Source: Clostridia bacterium
GTDB taxonomy: Bacteria > Bacillota > Clostridia > TANB77 > CAG-508
Length of the DNA: 64,000 bases
NCBI GenBank assembly: GCA_017456555.1
Contig: JAFTJF010000010.1
Coordinates: 22,787-86,786, forward strand
Direction of reading: 5' to 3'
Shown here one piece after another: positions 42,737 to 50,724 of the stretch (position 1 is its first letter; every line of letters begins with the position of its first letter). The notes beneath the pieces are model-generated. The model did no database searches. It was not told the DNA's origin and worked only from the letters and a program-made list of their open reading frames with translations. Both the position numbers and the translations under genes were made by a program.

Positions 42737-43855
42737 TTATTCTCTATTAATTTTTTGAACATATTTTCCAATATGTTTTTTAAATATTGCTTGAATTTCT
42801 TTATTTGTAACCTGTTTCTTATATTTTACAATTGTAAATTGTTTACTTACTAAGTTTTTCAATTGCTCTTCAGTTACTTGTTCATTAACATCAATTACTC
42901 TTTCAACAATATTAGCAATTAATTGTTCTATTATTTCTTTTTTACGTTTTTTTCTTAGTTCTGGATTATCTACATTTTGTAATATTAAATAATCCAGTAA
43001 AAAAGTTTCATCTGTGTATTTTTTTGATTTTCCTCTTTCCTTATATTCTCTTACTTTGTTATCCATTTCTCCTTTTTTTTGAACATCCATTTCATTAATA
43101 AGGAAATCCCAAAGTTTTACAGCATATTGGAAATTAACATTTTTTAAAATCATATTTGTTTTCTTAAGAGGTGGTGTAATTAGTGGAACATGCGCATTTT
43201 CAAGTTCTTGGTATGTAGCTGTTAAAGTTAATGCAACAACTTCTCTTTCAAGCATTTTTATTCTTTCTAATAACTCTTTTCTTTCATCTACAGCTGTTGT
43301 ATTTTCAGATGCAGCAGTTAAAAGAATTTGGATGTCTACTTTATTTTTTCCATTATAAGAACTACCTACATAATCCATTTTTTTGAATTCATTAGAACTT
43401 ACAGATTTATCTTCTAAAATTTTCTTTTTTTGTCTTCTTATAATAAATAACATTTTTTGAATTAATGTATAAATAAATCTATTTTCATAAGTATTAAATG
43501 TTTCTTCTTTAAAAACATTTAATAACTTACCAGGTTGAACATCACCTTGTTCTGTAACATCTTCAATAAATCCTGCATTTTTAGATAAATGTTTTATTGC
43601 TTCTACTGTAACTTTTTTGATTTTTTCAATTTTTACAACTTCTTCTTCATTTATAATAAGTCTCATTGGGTTTCTCAAAATGTTATCTAAATACTCAATT
43701 GTATCTTCCATTTTTTCCACCCAAAGAGCTTCTTGTTTTGGCTTATCTGTTTCTACTCTAACAGTCATTTTTGAAGTTAATTTACTATTGAAAGCTTCTA
43801 TTTTTCTTGAGTCAGTATCTGCATATAATTCAAAAACATCCAAAATTTTATCCAC
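42737..43855 (-). CDS. DUF2357-like partner of the McrB-type ATPase
   Basis: A 372-residue soluble, highly charged protein starting with GTG after AAGGAGG. The segment ETFNTYENRFIYTLIQKML near 117-135 matches the E-x-Y-x-x-x-ENRF signature of DUF2357 proteins, which usually pair with McrB-like ATPases and often carry a PD-(D/E)XK nuclease. I see no convincing PD..(D/E)xK here; the C-terminal half is helical. It follows the ATPase gene by 19 bases. By analogy it is the effector or adaptor of that ATPase; what it acts on is unknown. Confidence 0.55.
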   Translation of the reverse strand: MDKILDVFELYADTDSRKIEAFNSKLTSKMTVRVETDKPKQEALWVEKMEDTIEYLDNILRNPMRLIINEEEVVKIEKIKKVTVEAIKHLSKNAGFIEDVTEQGDVQPGKLLNVFKEETFNTYENRFIYTLIQKMLFIIRRQKKKILEDKSVSSNEFKKMDYVGSSYNGKNKVDIQILLTAASENTTAVDERKELLERIKMLEREVVALTLTATYQELENAHVPLITPPLKKTNMILKNVNFQYAVKLWDFLINEMDVQKKGEMDNKVREYKERGKSKKYTDETFLLDYLILQNVDNPELRKKRKKEIIEQLIANIVERVIDVNEQVTEEQLKNLVSKQFTIVKYKKQVTNKEIQAIFKKHIGKYVQKINRE

Positions 43856-43874
43856 TGTTTCCTCCTTAAGATAA

Positions 43875-45416
43875 CTATCCTAATTTCTTTAGTCTTAATA
43901 CATATTCAATACATTCTTTCATTTTGCCTTTTCCAAAAGTTTTATCTAAGAATGTAACAAATCCGTCAATTTCATCTTTAATATAAGCTATGTTTAATTG
44001 TTCAAATTTTCTTAAAATCTTTTTAGCTATAAAGTAATCTATACCTTCAACTTCTTCTCCACCACAAGCAACATATGCAGAAACGAATTTTCCTAAATGG
44101 CTAACAATACGGTTACCAAAAGCAACTCTGAAATGTTTAATTACATAATCATCCATTTCATTAATTTTTTTCCAATTTTCTTCAGATACTTCATGATCTG
44201 CTCTAGCTTGCATAAATAATTTATCTAAATAACTAAAGTTTACATCCATTGGTGGTGTATCTTCAGCTTCAAAAGCTTGTCCTTTATCGTTAATATCTAT
44301 TGGCATCGCTCTATCGTAAACTTTATCTGTTACCATAAATGTAGAGTCGTCATTGTTGATTGTTCCAATGTACCAAGTATTTGGTGGAATTCTAATTCTA
44401 CCATTGTTAATATGTTTAGGGTCATTTTCCCATGGACTTGCAACAACCTCTATAATCCATTCTTCTCTATTTGGCATCTCCAAAATAGATAACATTTCAG
44501 CAAAATAGTATTCAACACGAGCAAGGTTCATCTCATCTAAAATTACTGTATATACGTCATCTGTATATGTAGCTGTATATAAACATTCTAATAATTGTGT
44601 TTCATTAAATTTCTTTGTAAACTCGTTGAAGTATCCAAACAACTCAGTTCTATCTCTCCAAGACGGTTGAACAGATACAACACAAGAGTCATGTTTTAAG
44701 AATTTTCCCCAAGCATAAGCAAGAGATGTTTTACCAGTACCAGAGATACCTTGTAGGATAACAAGTTTTGTTGAAGCTAAACCTGCCATAAATATACGTA
44801 TCATTGGTAAAGAATAATATAAATGTAATCTTGATGCTGCAAAATTTCTAAATGCAACACATAATTCTTCTAAAGTAAAATCATTATTGTAATTTTGTAT
44901 TTTATATTTTGCAAACTTTTTATCAACAATTGAAAGTCTTGTAAATCTTACTCCATCACCTGGATCAATTTCATCTTCTTTCTTCTTATCTCCAGAAGAT
45001 TTGTCTACTGGAAGTTCAGGAGATTCATTAGGACTTAAACCTAATTGTGAAACTTTCATTGCAAGAATTTCTTCTCTTTCTTTTGTCATAGTTTCAACTC
45101 TTTTATTTAAATCTGCAACTTCTTTTAACATACTTTCTTGTTCAACAACTGTTTTTCTAAATCTAATATATTTTCTTAAAATCAAATATACTAAAAGTAT
45201 TGTTAATATTAAGATTGCTGCAACTGCTAGTACTGCAATTGCTACAAGCACCCATTCTTGAAGTGAAAAATCATTCTTATATTCTTTTATTAGATGTATA
45301 TAAGCTGGAATATCGAATATTTGCTTAATACCATCCACCAAGCCAGTTAAAATTGTTTTTAATCCAGAGAAAAATGCGTCTAGAAATTCATATAAGAATC
45401 TTACATATGTATCCAT
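43875..45416 (-). CDS. Membrane-anchored McrB-like AAA+ ATPase
   Basis: A 513-residue protein. It has an amphipathic N-terminus, one or two membrane helices at 55-85, a coiled coil at about 90-125 (EVADLNKRVETMTKEREE), then an AAA+ domain. Seen are Walker A GISGTGKTS near 225, Walker B TVILDEMNLARVEYYFAE near 290, sensor-1 YIGTINNDDST near 350, and DRAMPI with a likely Arg. The DEMNLARVEYYF stretch places it in the McrB-type branch. McrB proteins normally serve McrC nucleases in DNA restriction; here the ATPase is tethered to the membrane and lies in a fibre operon. Confidence 0.75.
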   Translation of the reverse strand: MDTYVRFLYEFLDAFFSGLKTILTGLVDGIKQIFDIPAYIHLIKEYKNDFSLQEWVLVAIAVLAVAAILILTILLVYLILRKYIRFRKTVVEQESMLKEVADLNKRVETMTKEREEILAMKVSQLGLSPNESPELPVDKSSGDKKKEDEIDPGDGVRFTRLSIVDKKFAKYKIQNYNNDFTLEELCVAFRNFAASRLHLYYSLPMIRIFMAGLASTKLVILQGISGTGKTSLAYAWGKFLKHDSCVVSVQPSWRDRTELFGYFNEFTKKFNETQLLECLYTATYTDDVYTVILDEMNLARVEYYFAEMLSILEMPNREEWIIEVVASPWENDPKHINNGRIRIPPNTWYIGTINNDDSTFMVTDKVYDRAMPIDINDKGQAFEAEDTPPMDVNFSYLDKLFMQARADHEVSEENWKKINEMDDYVIKHFRVAFGNRIVSHLGKFVSAYVACGGEEVEGIDYFIAKKILRKFEQLNIAYIKDEIDGFVTFLDKTFGKGKMKECIEYVLRLKKLG

Positions 45417-45430
45417 TTTTTACCCATCCT

Positions 45431-46426
45431 TTATTCTTCTAAAATTTTTGTTTTTTTGTATTGTTTTTTATTTACATCTTTTGTACTAACTATTATACGA
45501 TCAAAAATTTCTAACATTTTTATTTCTTCTTTAGAAAGTTTTGGCATATCATCATTTGTTCTCACGCAGAATCTATATCCTCTTTTTAATACTTCAAATA
45601 ATTTTTCTTTATTATTTATGAAGTCATTATACTCAATTTCAAATAAAATTTTATCTTGAGCAGCTTGATTATTTAATATTTCTAATAATTGGTCAAGCTT
45701 TTTCTTTTTATTAAATAGTTCTGGTGCAAAGTCACAAACATACATCTTATTAAAGTTACCAACAATAATATCTTTTAAAGCTACATTTGCAACCATTGGA
45801 TATTCAACAAACAATTTGTCTTCACTTGTTATGTCTGTATTAAACACTTCTTCAATAATCTCTTTACTATAAATTTCTGGAAAATCAAAATAATATTTTA
45901 ATTTTACCCTATAGTAATTGGGATTTTTTGAAGTTATTTTCTTTATATCTAAATCAAAATCTTCTGAAGCATATAAATCTAATTTATCATTTACTTGTTC
46001 TAAATCACTATTTACTAAATTTAAAAAATCTTCTTTAAAATTATCTGTTTCAGCAGATTTTATATTAAATTTTTTTATTCTTTTTTCAGCGATTGTATCA
46101 ATAACTCTTTCTATTTCCATGTTATATCTTACATTATCAAAATAGAAATAATATTGAAATAAAGAAAGATGGTCTAAAATTAAATCTGTATTTCTAGGTG
46201 TCTTTTTTATTAATTTAGCACTTTTTTTCTTTACAGCATCATAAATTCTTCTATAAAATATTCTTATTGAATTATCAACTCCATAATTATAATATCTTGC
46301 ATCAATATAACTTTGGATTAATTCTTCTGAAATATTTTTATCATATTTACTTTTTAAGATTAAACTCATGTATTTTTTTAATCTCTTTTGTGTACTATTA
46401 ATATGTTTTTCAAAAATATTATTCAT
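45431..46426 (-). CDS. Unrecognised 332-residue protein beside the AAA+ gene
   Basis: About 331 residues from an ATG at 46426 with GGGAG upstream; a TTG one codon earlier is also possible. It has a basic helical N-terminal half. The C-terminal half, MYVCDFAPELFNKKKKLDQL then ILFEIEYNDFINNKEKLFEV and RGYRFCV, then IFDRIIV, resembles the second half of a degenerate EAL domain in strand-helix order, but without the catalytic residues. That is a weak resemblance. It is co-transcribed with the McrB-like and DUF2357-like genes, 14 bases apart, and may be their third component. Confidence 0.6.
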   Translation of the reverse strand: MNNIFEKHINSTQKRLKKYMSLILKSKYDKNISEELIQSYIDARYYNYGVDNSIRIFYRRIYDAVKKKSAKLIKKTPRNTDLILDHLSLFQYYFYFDNVRYNMEIERVIDTIAEKRIKKFNIKSAETDNFKEDFLNLVNSDLEQVNDKLDLYASEDFDLDIKKITSKNPNYYRVKLKYYFDFPEIYSKEIIEEVFNTDITSEDKLFVEYPMVANVALKDIIVGNFNKMYVCDFAPELFNKKKKLDQLLEILNNQAAQDKILFEIEYNDFINNKEKLFEVLKRGYRFCVRTNDDMPKLSKEEIKMLEIFDRIIVSTKDVNKKQYKKTKILEE

Positions 46427-46443
46427 CAAACAATCTCCCTATT

Positions 46444-47502
46444 CTATGTATATGATACTTCAACAGCAGGTGCTGCACCAGTAGCATTTGGATATGTATA
46501 ATTTTCAGATGCATTTACTTTATAAAATTTAATTACTTTACTTTCTTCTGCATCTATTTTAAACTGAATTTTATTTACATATTCATAACCAGGATCTGTC
46601 CCTATGATTTCATATTCAACTTCATTTGTTTTGTCTGCTCCAATGTATACTCCTGCAGTTGTATCTAATCTAAGAACACTAGAATCAAAAGCTAAGGTAA
46701 TAATCATTGAATGACATTTTTCTTTTTCTTCATCTGTTAAACTTAAATACTCATCTATTGTTAGTGATGCACCTGCTTGGAAACTTCCAACAGCTTCATC
46801 TGCAACATAGTAATCTAATGTATTTGTTACTATTAGTTCACAATATGGGTCATATTCTTTATCTTCTATTTTATAACTCATACCTAATGTTCCAATTTTA
46901 ATTTTAAATTCTCCAACCAATGTTGCAACATATGGTGATGTTGAGGTTGCTGTTATTTTTACAAAAACATAATCATTGTTTTGTAATGTTGTATTAGTTT
47001 TTGGTTTTACAGAAAATTCAAAACTATCTTGATTATTAGAGTTTTTAAAAATAGTTCTTGAAAGAGGGGCTCCTTCATTTACATTTTCAGAACCTGTTAT
47101 ATAAAATTCTATTATATCGTCTGAATATTTAGTTCCATCACTTTTATAGACATCATATTCATATTCAATATTATAATTAATATCAGCATTCGTTATTTCA
47201 TTAATATTTTTTCTACTGTTCATATTAACAGTAACTCTATATTCTTCAACACCAGACCAGTTATCTGACTCAAAGTGAGCAGTATTTGCAGATAACTTGT
47301 CACTATTAAAATAAAATTCTTTCGAATTCAAATAATAGTTTCTAATTGCTGTATAAACATATCTAGACAAAGTAACAGATCCAGGAACTATTACTTTTAC
47401 TAATAGATATATTATTATGAATAGTAGTAAAAGCAAAAATAGCATTTTCTTTATACCACCATTTTTTCTCCTAATCCTTGTTTTACTTCTTCTCTCTTCC
47501 AA
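46444..47502 (-). CDS. Large TasA-like secreted or anchored protein
   Basis: A 352-residue protein starting with TTG after GGTGAGGG. It has an Arg/Lys-rich start, a helix at 19-38, then SLSRYVYTAIRNYYL-type text with KEFYFNSDKL, a segment typical of large TasA-family paralogues in Clostridia. The outer domain is beta-like with repeated VTVNMNS-, VFVKITATS- and KIQFKIDAEE-type strands. It lies 17 bases after another TasA-like gene. It is probably a minor fibre or anchoring subunit. Confidence 0.6.
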   Translation of the reverse strand: MEERRSKTRIRRKNGGIKKMLFLLLLLFIIIYLLVKVIVPGSVTLSRYVYTAIRNYYLNSKEFYFNSDKLSANTAHFESDNWSGVEEYRVTVNMNSRKNINEITNADINYNIEYEYDVYKSDGTKYSDDIIEFYITGSENVNEGAPLSRTIFKNSNNQDSFEFSVKPKTNTTLQNNDYVFVKITATSTSPYVATLVGEFKIKIGTLGMSYKIEDKEYDPYCELIVTNTLDYYVADEAVGSFQAGASLTIDEYLSLTDEEKEKCHSMIITLAFDSSVLRLDTTAGVYIGADKTNEVEYEIIGTDPGYEYVNKIQFKIDAEESKVIKFYKVNASENYTYPNATGAAPAVEVSYT

Positions 47503-47519
47503 TCTTCCCTCACCTTTTA

Positions 47520-48197
47520 TTAAATACTTGGTTCATCAATTTTTTGTTCAGAATCAATTGTAATTTCAATACATTCAATAATATTTTGATAATCTACTGA
47601 ATTGTATCTATCTGGTAATGTTATTTCTAAAATATATGTATTTGTTGCAGGAGTAGTATAGAAAAATTCATCTGAATCAGTTATTCCTTCTGCTTTTTTC
47701 TCATCAGTTTGATTTGCTAAAACTAAATTTTTGAAAATAGTATTATCTTCATCTAAATACATATTTTCATTTTGAACTGTTTCTATTTGTAAAATATTAG
47801 TTAAATTATCAACATCTAAACCTTGATTTTTATACATTTTATATTCTAAAGGTAAATTTGTTGTTGTTCTTATTTTTAAATCATAAAGCATATCTGTTTC
47901 TGATATAACTTCATTTCCTTCATCATCTAAATAATAATTTGAAACAGAAAATTCTATTCTTCTTGTATCTCCTGGAATCATTTCTTCTAAGGAAATTACA
48001 TTTGTTTGGTACTCATCCTCTAGAGTGTAAAAAGCAACATCTATATCAGCTGTAGAGCTTGCTTCTGACTCATATAACGAATAAGAACTAAATAGAATTT
48101 TATGTAACAAACATAAAATTAGTATAGCAAGTAGAAATTTCATTCTACGCTTTACTCTTATTGCTTTCCTTTCTCTTAAGTATTTTCCTCTAATCAT
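47520..48197 (-). CDS. TasA-like secreted protein
   Basis: A 225-residue protein with an Arg/Lys-rich N-terminus, a helix at 20-36 and SSYSLYESEASSTADIDVAF, a cleavage region followed by the first strand, as in TasA/camelysin. MIPGDTRRIEFSVSN is the family P-G-x-x-x-x-x-x-F-x-V-x-N motif. It lies 18 bases after a SipW-type peptidase gene, a probable enzyme-substrate pair. Confidence 0.65.
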   Translation of the reverse strand: MIRGKYLRERKAIRVKRRMKFLLAILILCLLHKILFSSYSLYESEASSTADIDVAFYTLEDEYQTNVISLEEMIPGDTRRIEFSVSNYYLDDEGNEVISETDMLYDLKIRTTTNLPLEYKMYKNQGLDVDNLTNILQIETVQNENMYLDEDNTIFKNLVLANQTDEKKAEGITDSDEFFYTTPATNTYILEITLPDRYNSVDYQNIIECIEITIDSEQKIDEPSI

Positions 48198-48215
48198 ACA
48201 ATCCTCTTTCGAAAT

Positions 48216-48704
48216 TTATTTGTTTTCTTTAGGTTTCTTAAATAAAAACCATATTGCAATAATTGTTACTAAAATAGCAATTATTACTTGTGGAGTTTTT
48301 AACACTTCAATCCATACTGCTACATTTGATATTATAAAAACTACTTTTCCTACAATATCTTTTTTACTTATTGGATCATCTTTTGAAGTATTTGCATCTC
48401 CTTTAGTTATTATTTCTTCGCTATCATTGATTTCTACAACTCTATGAGTTACGAAATCATCCTTGTATCTAAATGTTATAATGTCGTTTTCTTGAACTTC
48501 ATCTGTAAGTTTTACTATTACAATATCTTTTATTTTTATTGTATCTTCCATGCTTCCAGTTATAACTTGAAATATTGTATAACCACAAAAATTTATATAA
48601 TCATAATTTAATATTTTTAGTTGTGCATAACAATAACTTACAATTACAAAAATAATTAATAATATAATAGTTATAAAATCTATTTTCTTTAGAATTTCTT
48701 TCAT
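48216..48704 (-). CDS. Signal peptidase I, SipW type
   Basis: A 162-residue protein with complete catalytic elements: Ser in VITGSMEDTI, His in FVTHRVVEI, Asp in TKGDANTSKDDP. Helices lie at about 8-28 and 130-155. It is compact, with no extra tail. It is flanked by two TasA-like genes at 11 and 18 bases. This is the most canonical SipW in the window and the likely processing enzyme for the cluster. Confidence 0.88.
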   Translation of the reverse strand: MKEILKKIDFITIILLIIFVIVSYCYAQLKILNYDYINFCGYTIFQVITGSMEDTIKIKDIVIVKLTDEVQENDIITFRYKDDFVTHRVVEINDSEEIITKGDANTSKDDPISKKDIVGKVVFIISNVAVWIEVLKTPQVIIAILVTIIAIWFLFKKPKENK

Positions 48705-48715
48705 TTTTACTCCAT

Positions 48716-49396
48716 CTATGGTGTAGTTTCTTCACCTGTCCATTGAATAACATCAACTTTTATTGGAAGTTTTATTACATTATTTGGAATTGAACCAATT
48801 TGAGAATCTATATCATTATTTGCTTGATTATCTTCCCAAGTTACTTCAATTTCAAGTTCATCAATTCTATCTTTTTCATCATCTGATTTTATTTTTTCTA
48901 ATTCTTTAACTTTACTAATAACAATATTTCCTTCGTCATCTCTTGGTAATTCTATTGAAACTCCATTTTCTTTAATACCTGTGATTTTTAAGTTTATTCT
49001 TTCTGCTAAATCATCACCTGTAATTCCAATTCCATTAAGCATTGCTTCAATTTTTGAATCATCAATTGTTATTGTATATTTTACTGATACATCAGTTCCG
49101 GTTGGATCAACTTTTAATTTGAAATATCCTGTCATACCTGGGGCAACTTTAGGTGGTAAAACATTTGGTGCCGAATCCCAATCCCAAGTAAAATCATCTA
49201 TTTCGAAAACTCCAATTTGACCATTTTCATCAGGTTCTGTAATATCTTTATCATTAATCTTTATAACCCAATTACCTACATTTTCATTTATTGTTCCTAA
49301 AGATTTATTTGTATATTTTGAATATGTAGATTGAATTATTAAAGCTAGTAAAATTAAAATTACTATAAGAATTAAAATTCTTATTTTTTTATTCAT
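48716..49396 (-). CDS. TasA-like secreted protein, TYSKY type
   Basis: A 226-residue protein with a short Lys leader, a helix at 6-22 and IQSTYSKYTNKSLGTINENV. This is the same STYSKY cleavage-region pattern as in the 40071-41009 protein. The outer domain has VAPGMTGYFKLKVDPTGTDV, again close to FSLELNSTGTELPFEY in that protein, so the two are paralogues. It lies three bases after the signal peptidase-like gene and 11 bases before a SipW gene. Confidence 0.7.
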   Translation of the reverse strand: MNKKIRILILIVILILLALIIQSTYSKYTNKSLGTINENVGNWVIKINDKDITEPDENGQIGVFEIDDFTWDWDSAPNVLPPKVAPGMTGYFKLKVDPTGTDVSVKYTITIDDSKIEAMLNGIGITGDDLAERINLKITGIKENGVSIELPRDDEGNIVISKVKELEKIKSDDEKDRIDELEIEVTWEDNQANNDIDSQIGSIPNNVIKLPIKVDVIQWTGEETTP

Positions 49397-49399
49397 TCT

Positions 49400-50488
49400 T
49401 TACTCACCTTTTTTATTTTTTTCAGCTTCTATTTTTTTCTTTTTAGCTTCTATTAAAGCTTTCTTTTCTTCTGGTGTCATTGATTTTAACTTAGCTTCAA
49501 TCAAAGCTCTTTTTTCTTCTTCTGTCATATTTTTCATTTTTGCTTCTATCATTGCTTTTTTCTTTTGTTCTGCTGTTTGTTCTTCTTTTACTTCTTCTGT
49601 TTTTTCTTTAGCAACTTCTTGTGGTTCTTCTTTAGTTTCCTCTTTTTCAGGAACAATTGAAACTATATTCTCTTTTTCTGGTTTTATTTCAACCTTTTCT
49701 TCAGTTTCTTTCTTTTCTTCTTTTTCAATCTCGACTACAACTTTTTTATTTTCTTCAATTTCTATTTTTATTGGTTCTTCTTTTTCTTCTGGTTTGTTCT
49801 CTTCTGAAGTATTTTCATTTTCTGTTTTTACAATTTCTTTTACCATTTCTTTTACTTCAGCGTTAGAACTTTTCTCTTTGCTTTCTTCAGTTTTATTTTT
49901 ATCAATGTTTTCAGAATTTGTTTTTTTCTTTTTCTTCTTTTTCTTCTTCTTTTCAGCTTCTTTATTTTCTTGAACTTCAACAATTACATAGTGTAATGTG
50001 TATAAGAATGCAACTAAAGAAGGAAATACTCCTAAGAATAAAAATCCCCATTTAGATTCTAAGATACTTAATACTTTACCTACTTTTGGAATTACTGTTG
50101 CATTTTCAGCTTCACCTATAAAATACGAACTTGAAAATTTATAATCACCTTCAACAGTATAAGTAAATTCAGTATCAGTAACCATTTCAGATTTTGTTAT
50201 TTTCGCATAATTTATTGTTGTTATTCCAGAAATTGTTCTGTAGAAAAACACAACATCTCCTACATCAACTCTTGAAAGTTTTCCTTTTTCCACAATAACT
50301 AAATCTCCAACCGTATAATCAGGTTCAAGATCTTCATCAATAATTGGTATTATTGTATTTTTGCCAAATTCTGTCACTTTATATTCGTTAAATGACAATA
50401 GACAAATTGTGACAAAAATAATCAACAATATGTATGCAATTATTACGAAATTTTTCACAAATTCCCAAACATTTTTTAACTTTTCCAT
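49400..50488 (-). CDS. Signal peptidase-like protein lacking the catalytic residues
   Basis: 362 residues from 50488, where AAAGGA precedes the ATG. A helix at about 13-35 and the fold YTVGDLVIVEKGKLSRVDVG, DVVFFYR, then YTVEGDYKFSS follow SipW order. The catalytic GSM(E/x)P position reads DEDLEPDY and the THR(I/V) position reads NYAKIT, so Ser and His are missing. After the second helix comes a cytosolic tail of about 180 residues: a run of Lys, then Glu/Lys repeats and MTEEEKRALIEAKLKSMTPE-type units. It is the first gene of the operon. It may be an inactive regulator or substrate holder. Confidence 0.65.
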   Translation of the reverse strand: MEKLKNVWEFVKNFVIIAYILLIIFVTICLLSFNEYKVTEFGKNTIIPIIDEDLEPDYTVGDLVIVEKGKLSRVDVGDVVFFYRTISGITTINYAKITKSEMVTDTEFTYTVEGDYKFSSSYFIGEAENATVIPKVGKVLSILESKWGFLFLGVFPSLVAFLYTLHYVIVEVQENKEAEKKKKKKKKKKTNSENIDKNKTEESKEKSSNAEVKEMVKEIVKTENENTSEENKPEEKEEPIKIEIEENKKVVVEIEKEEKKETEEKVEIKPEKENIVSIVPEKEETKEEPQEVAKEKTEEVKEEQTAEQKKKAMIEAKMKNMTEEEKRALIEAKLKSMTPEEKKALIEAKKKKIEAEKNKKGE

Positions 50489-50523
50489 CTTATCAGTCCT
50501 TTTAATCCACATTTATACTTAAG

Positions 50524-50552
50524 AGTATATCATTATTCAATCCTTTATTCAA
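50524..50552 (-). promoter_or_regulatory. Probable sigma-A promoter of the ten-gene fibre operon
   Basis: Read leftwards: TTGAAT (50552-50547), a 17-base spacer, TATACT (50529-50524), about 35 bases before the start at 50488. Confidence 0.6.
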
Positions 50553-50642
50553 CCAGTTTTATATTTCATTTTCTTGTTTTTTTGGTAATATTTTTGTTAC
50601 AAAAAAGTAATAAAAAATTGTCGTTTTTTGAAAAAAAAGCCA

Positions 50643-50671
50643 TTTACTTTTCATTTCTCTTATATTATAAT
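50643..50671 (+). promoter_or_regulatory. Probable sigma-A promoter of the AT-hook protein gene
   Basis: TTTACT (50643-50648), a 17-base spacer, TATAAT (50666-50671). It is divergent from, and only 90 bases away from, the promoter of the fibre operon. Confidence 0.6.
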
Positions 50672-50724
50672 TATTCGTATAAATGTAGGATAATTTGAAT
50701 TATTCTGTCAATATGGAGGTTGAA

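Noticed and set aside
42737-46426. A type IV McrBC restriction system
   Set aside because: The ATPase is membrane anchored, the partner shows no nuclease motif I can see, and the genes are embedded in a surface-fibre operon.
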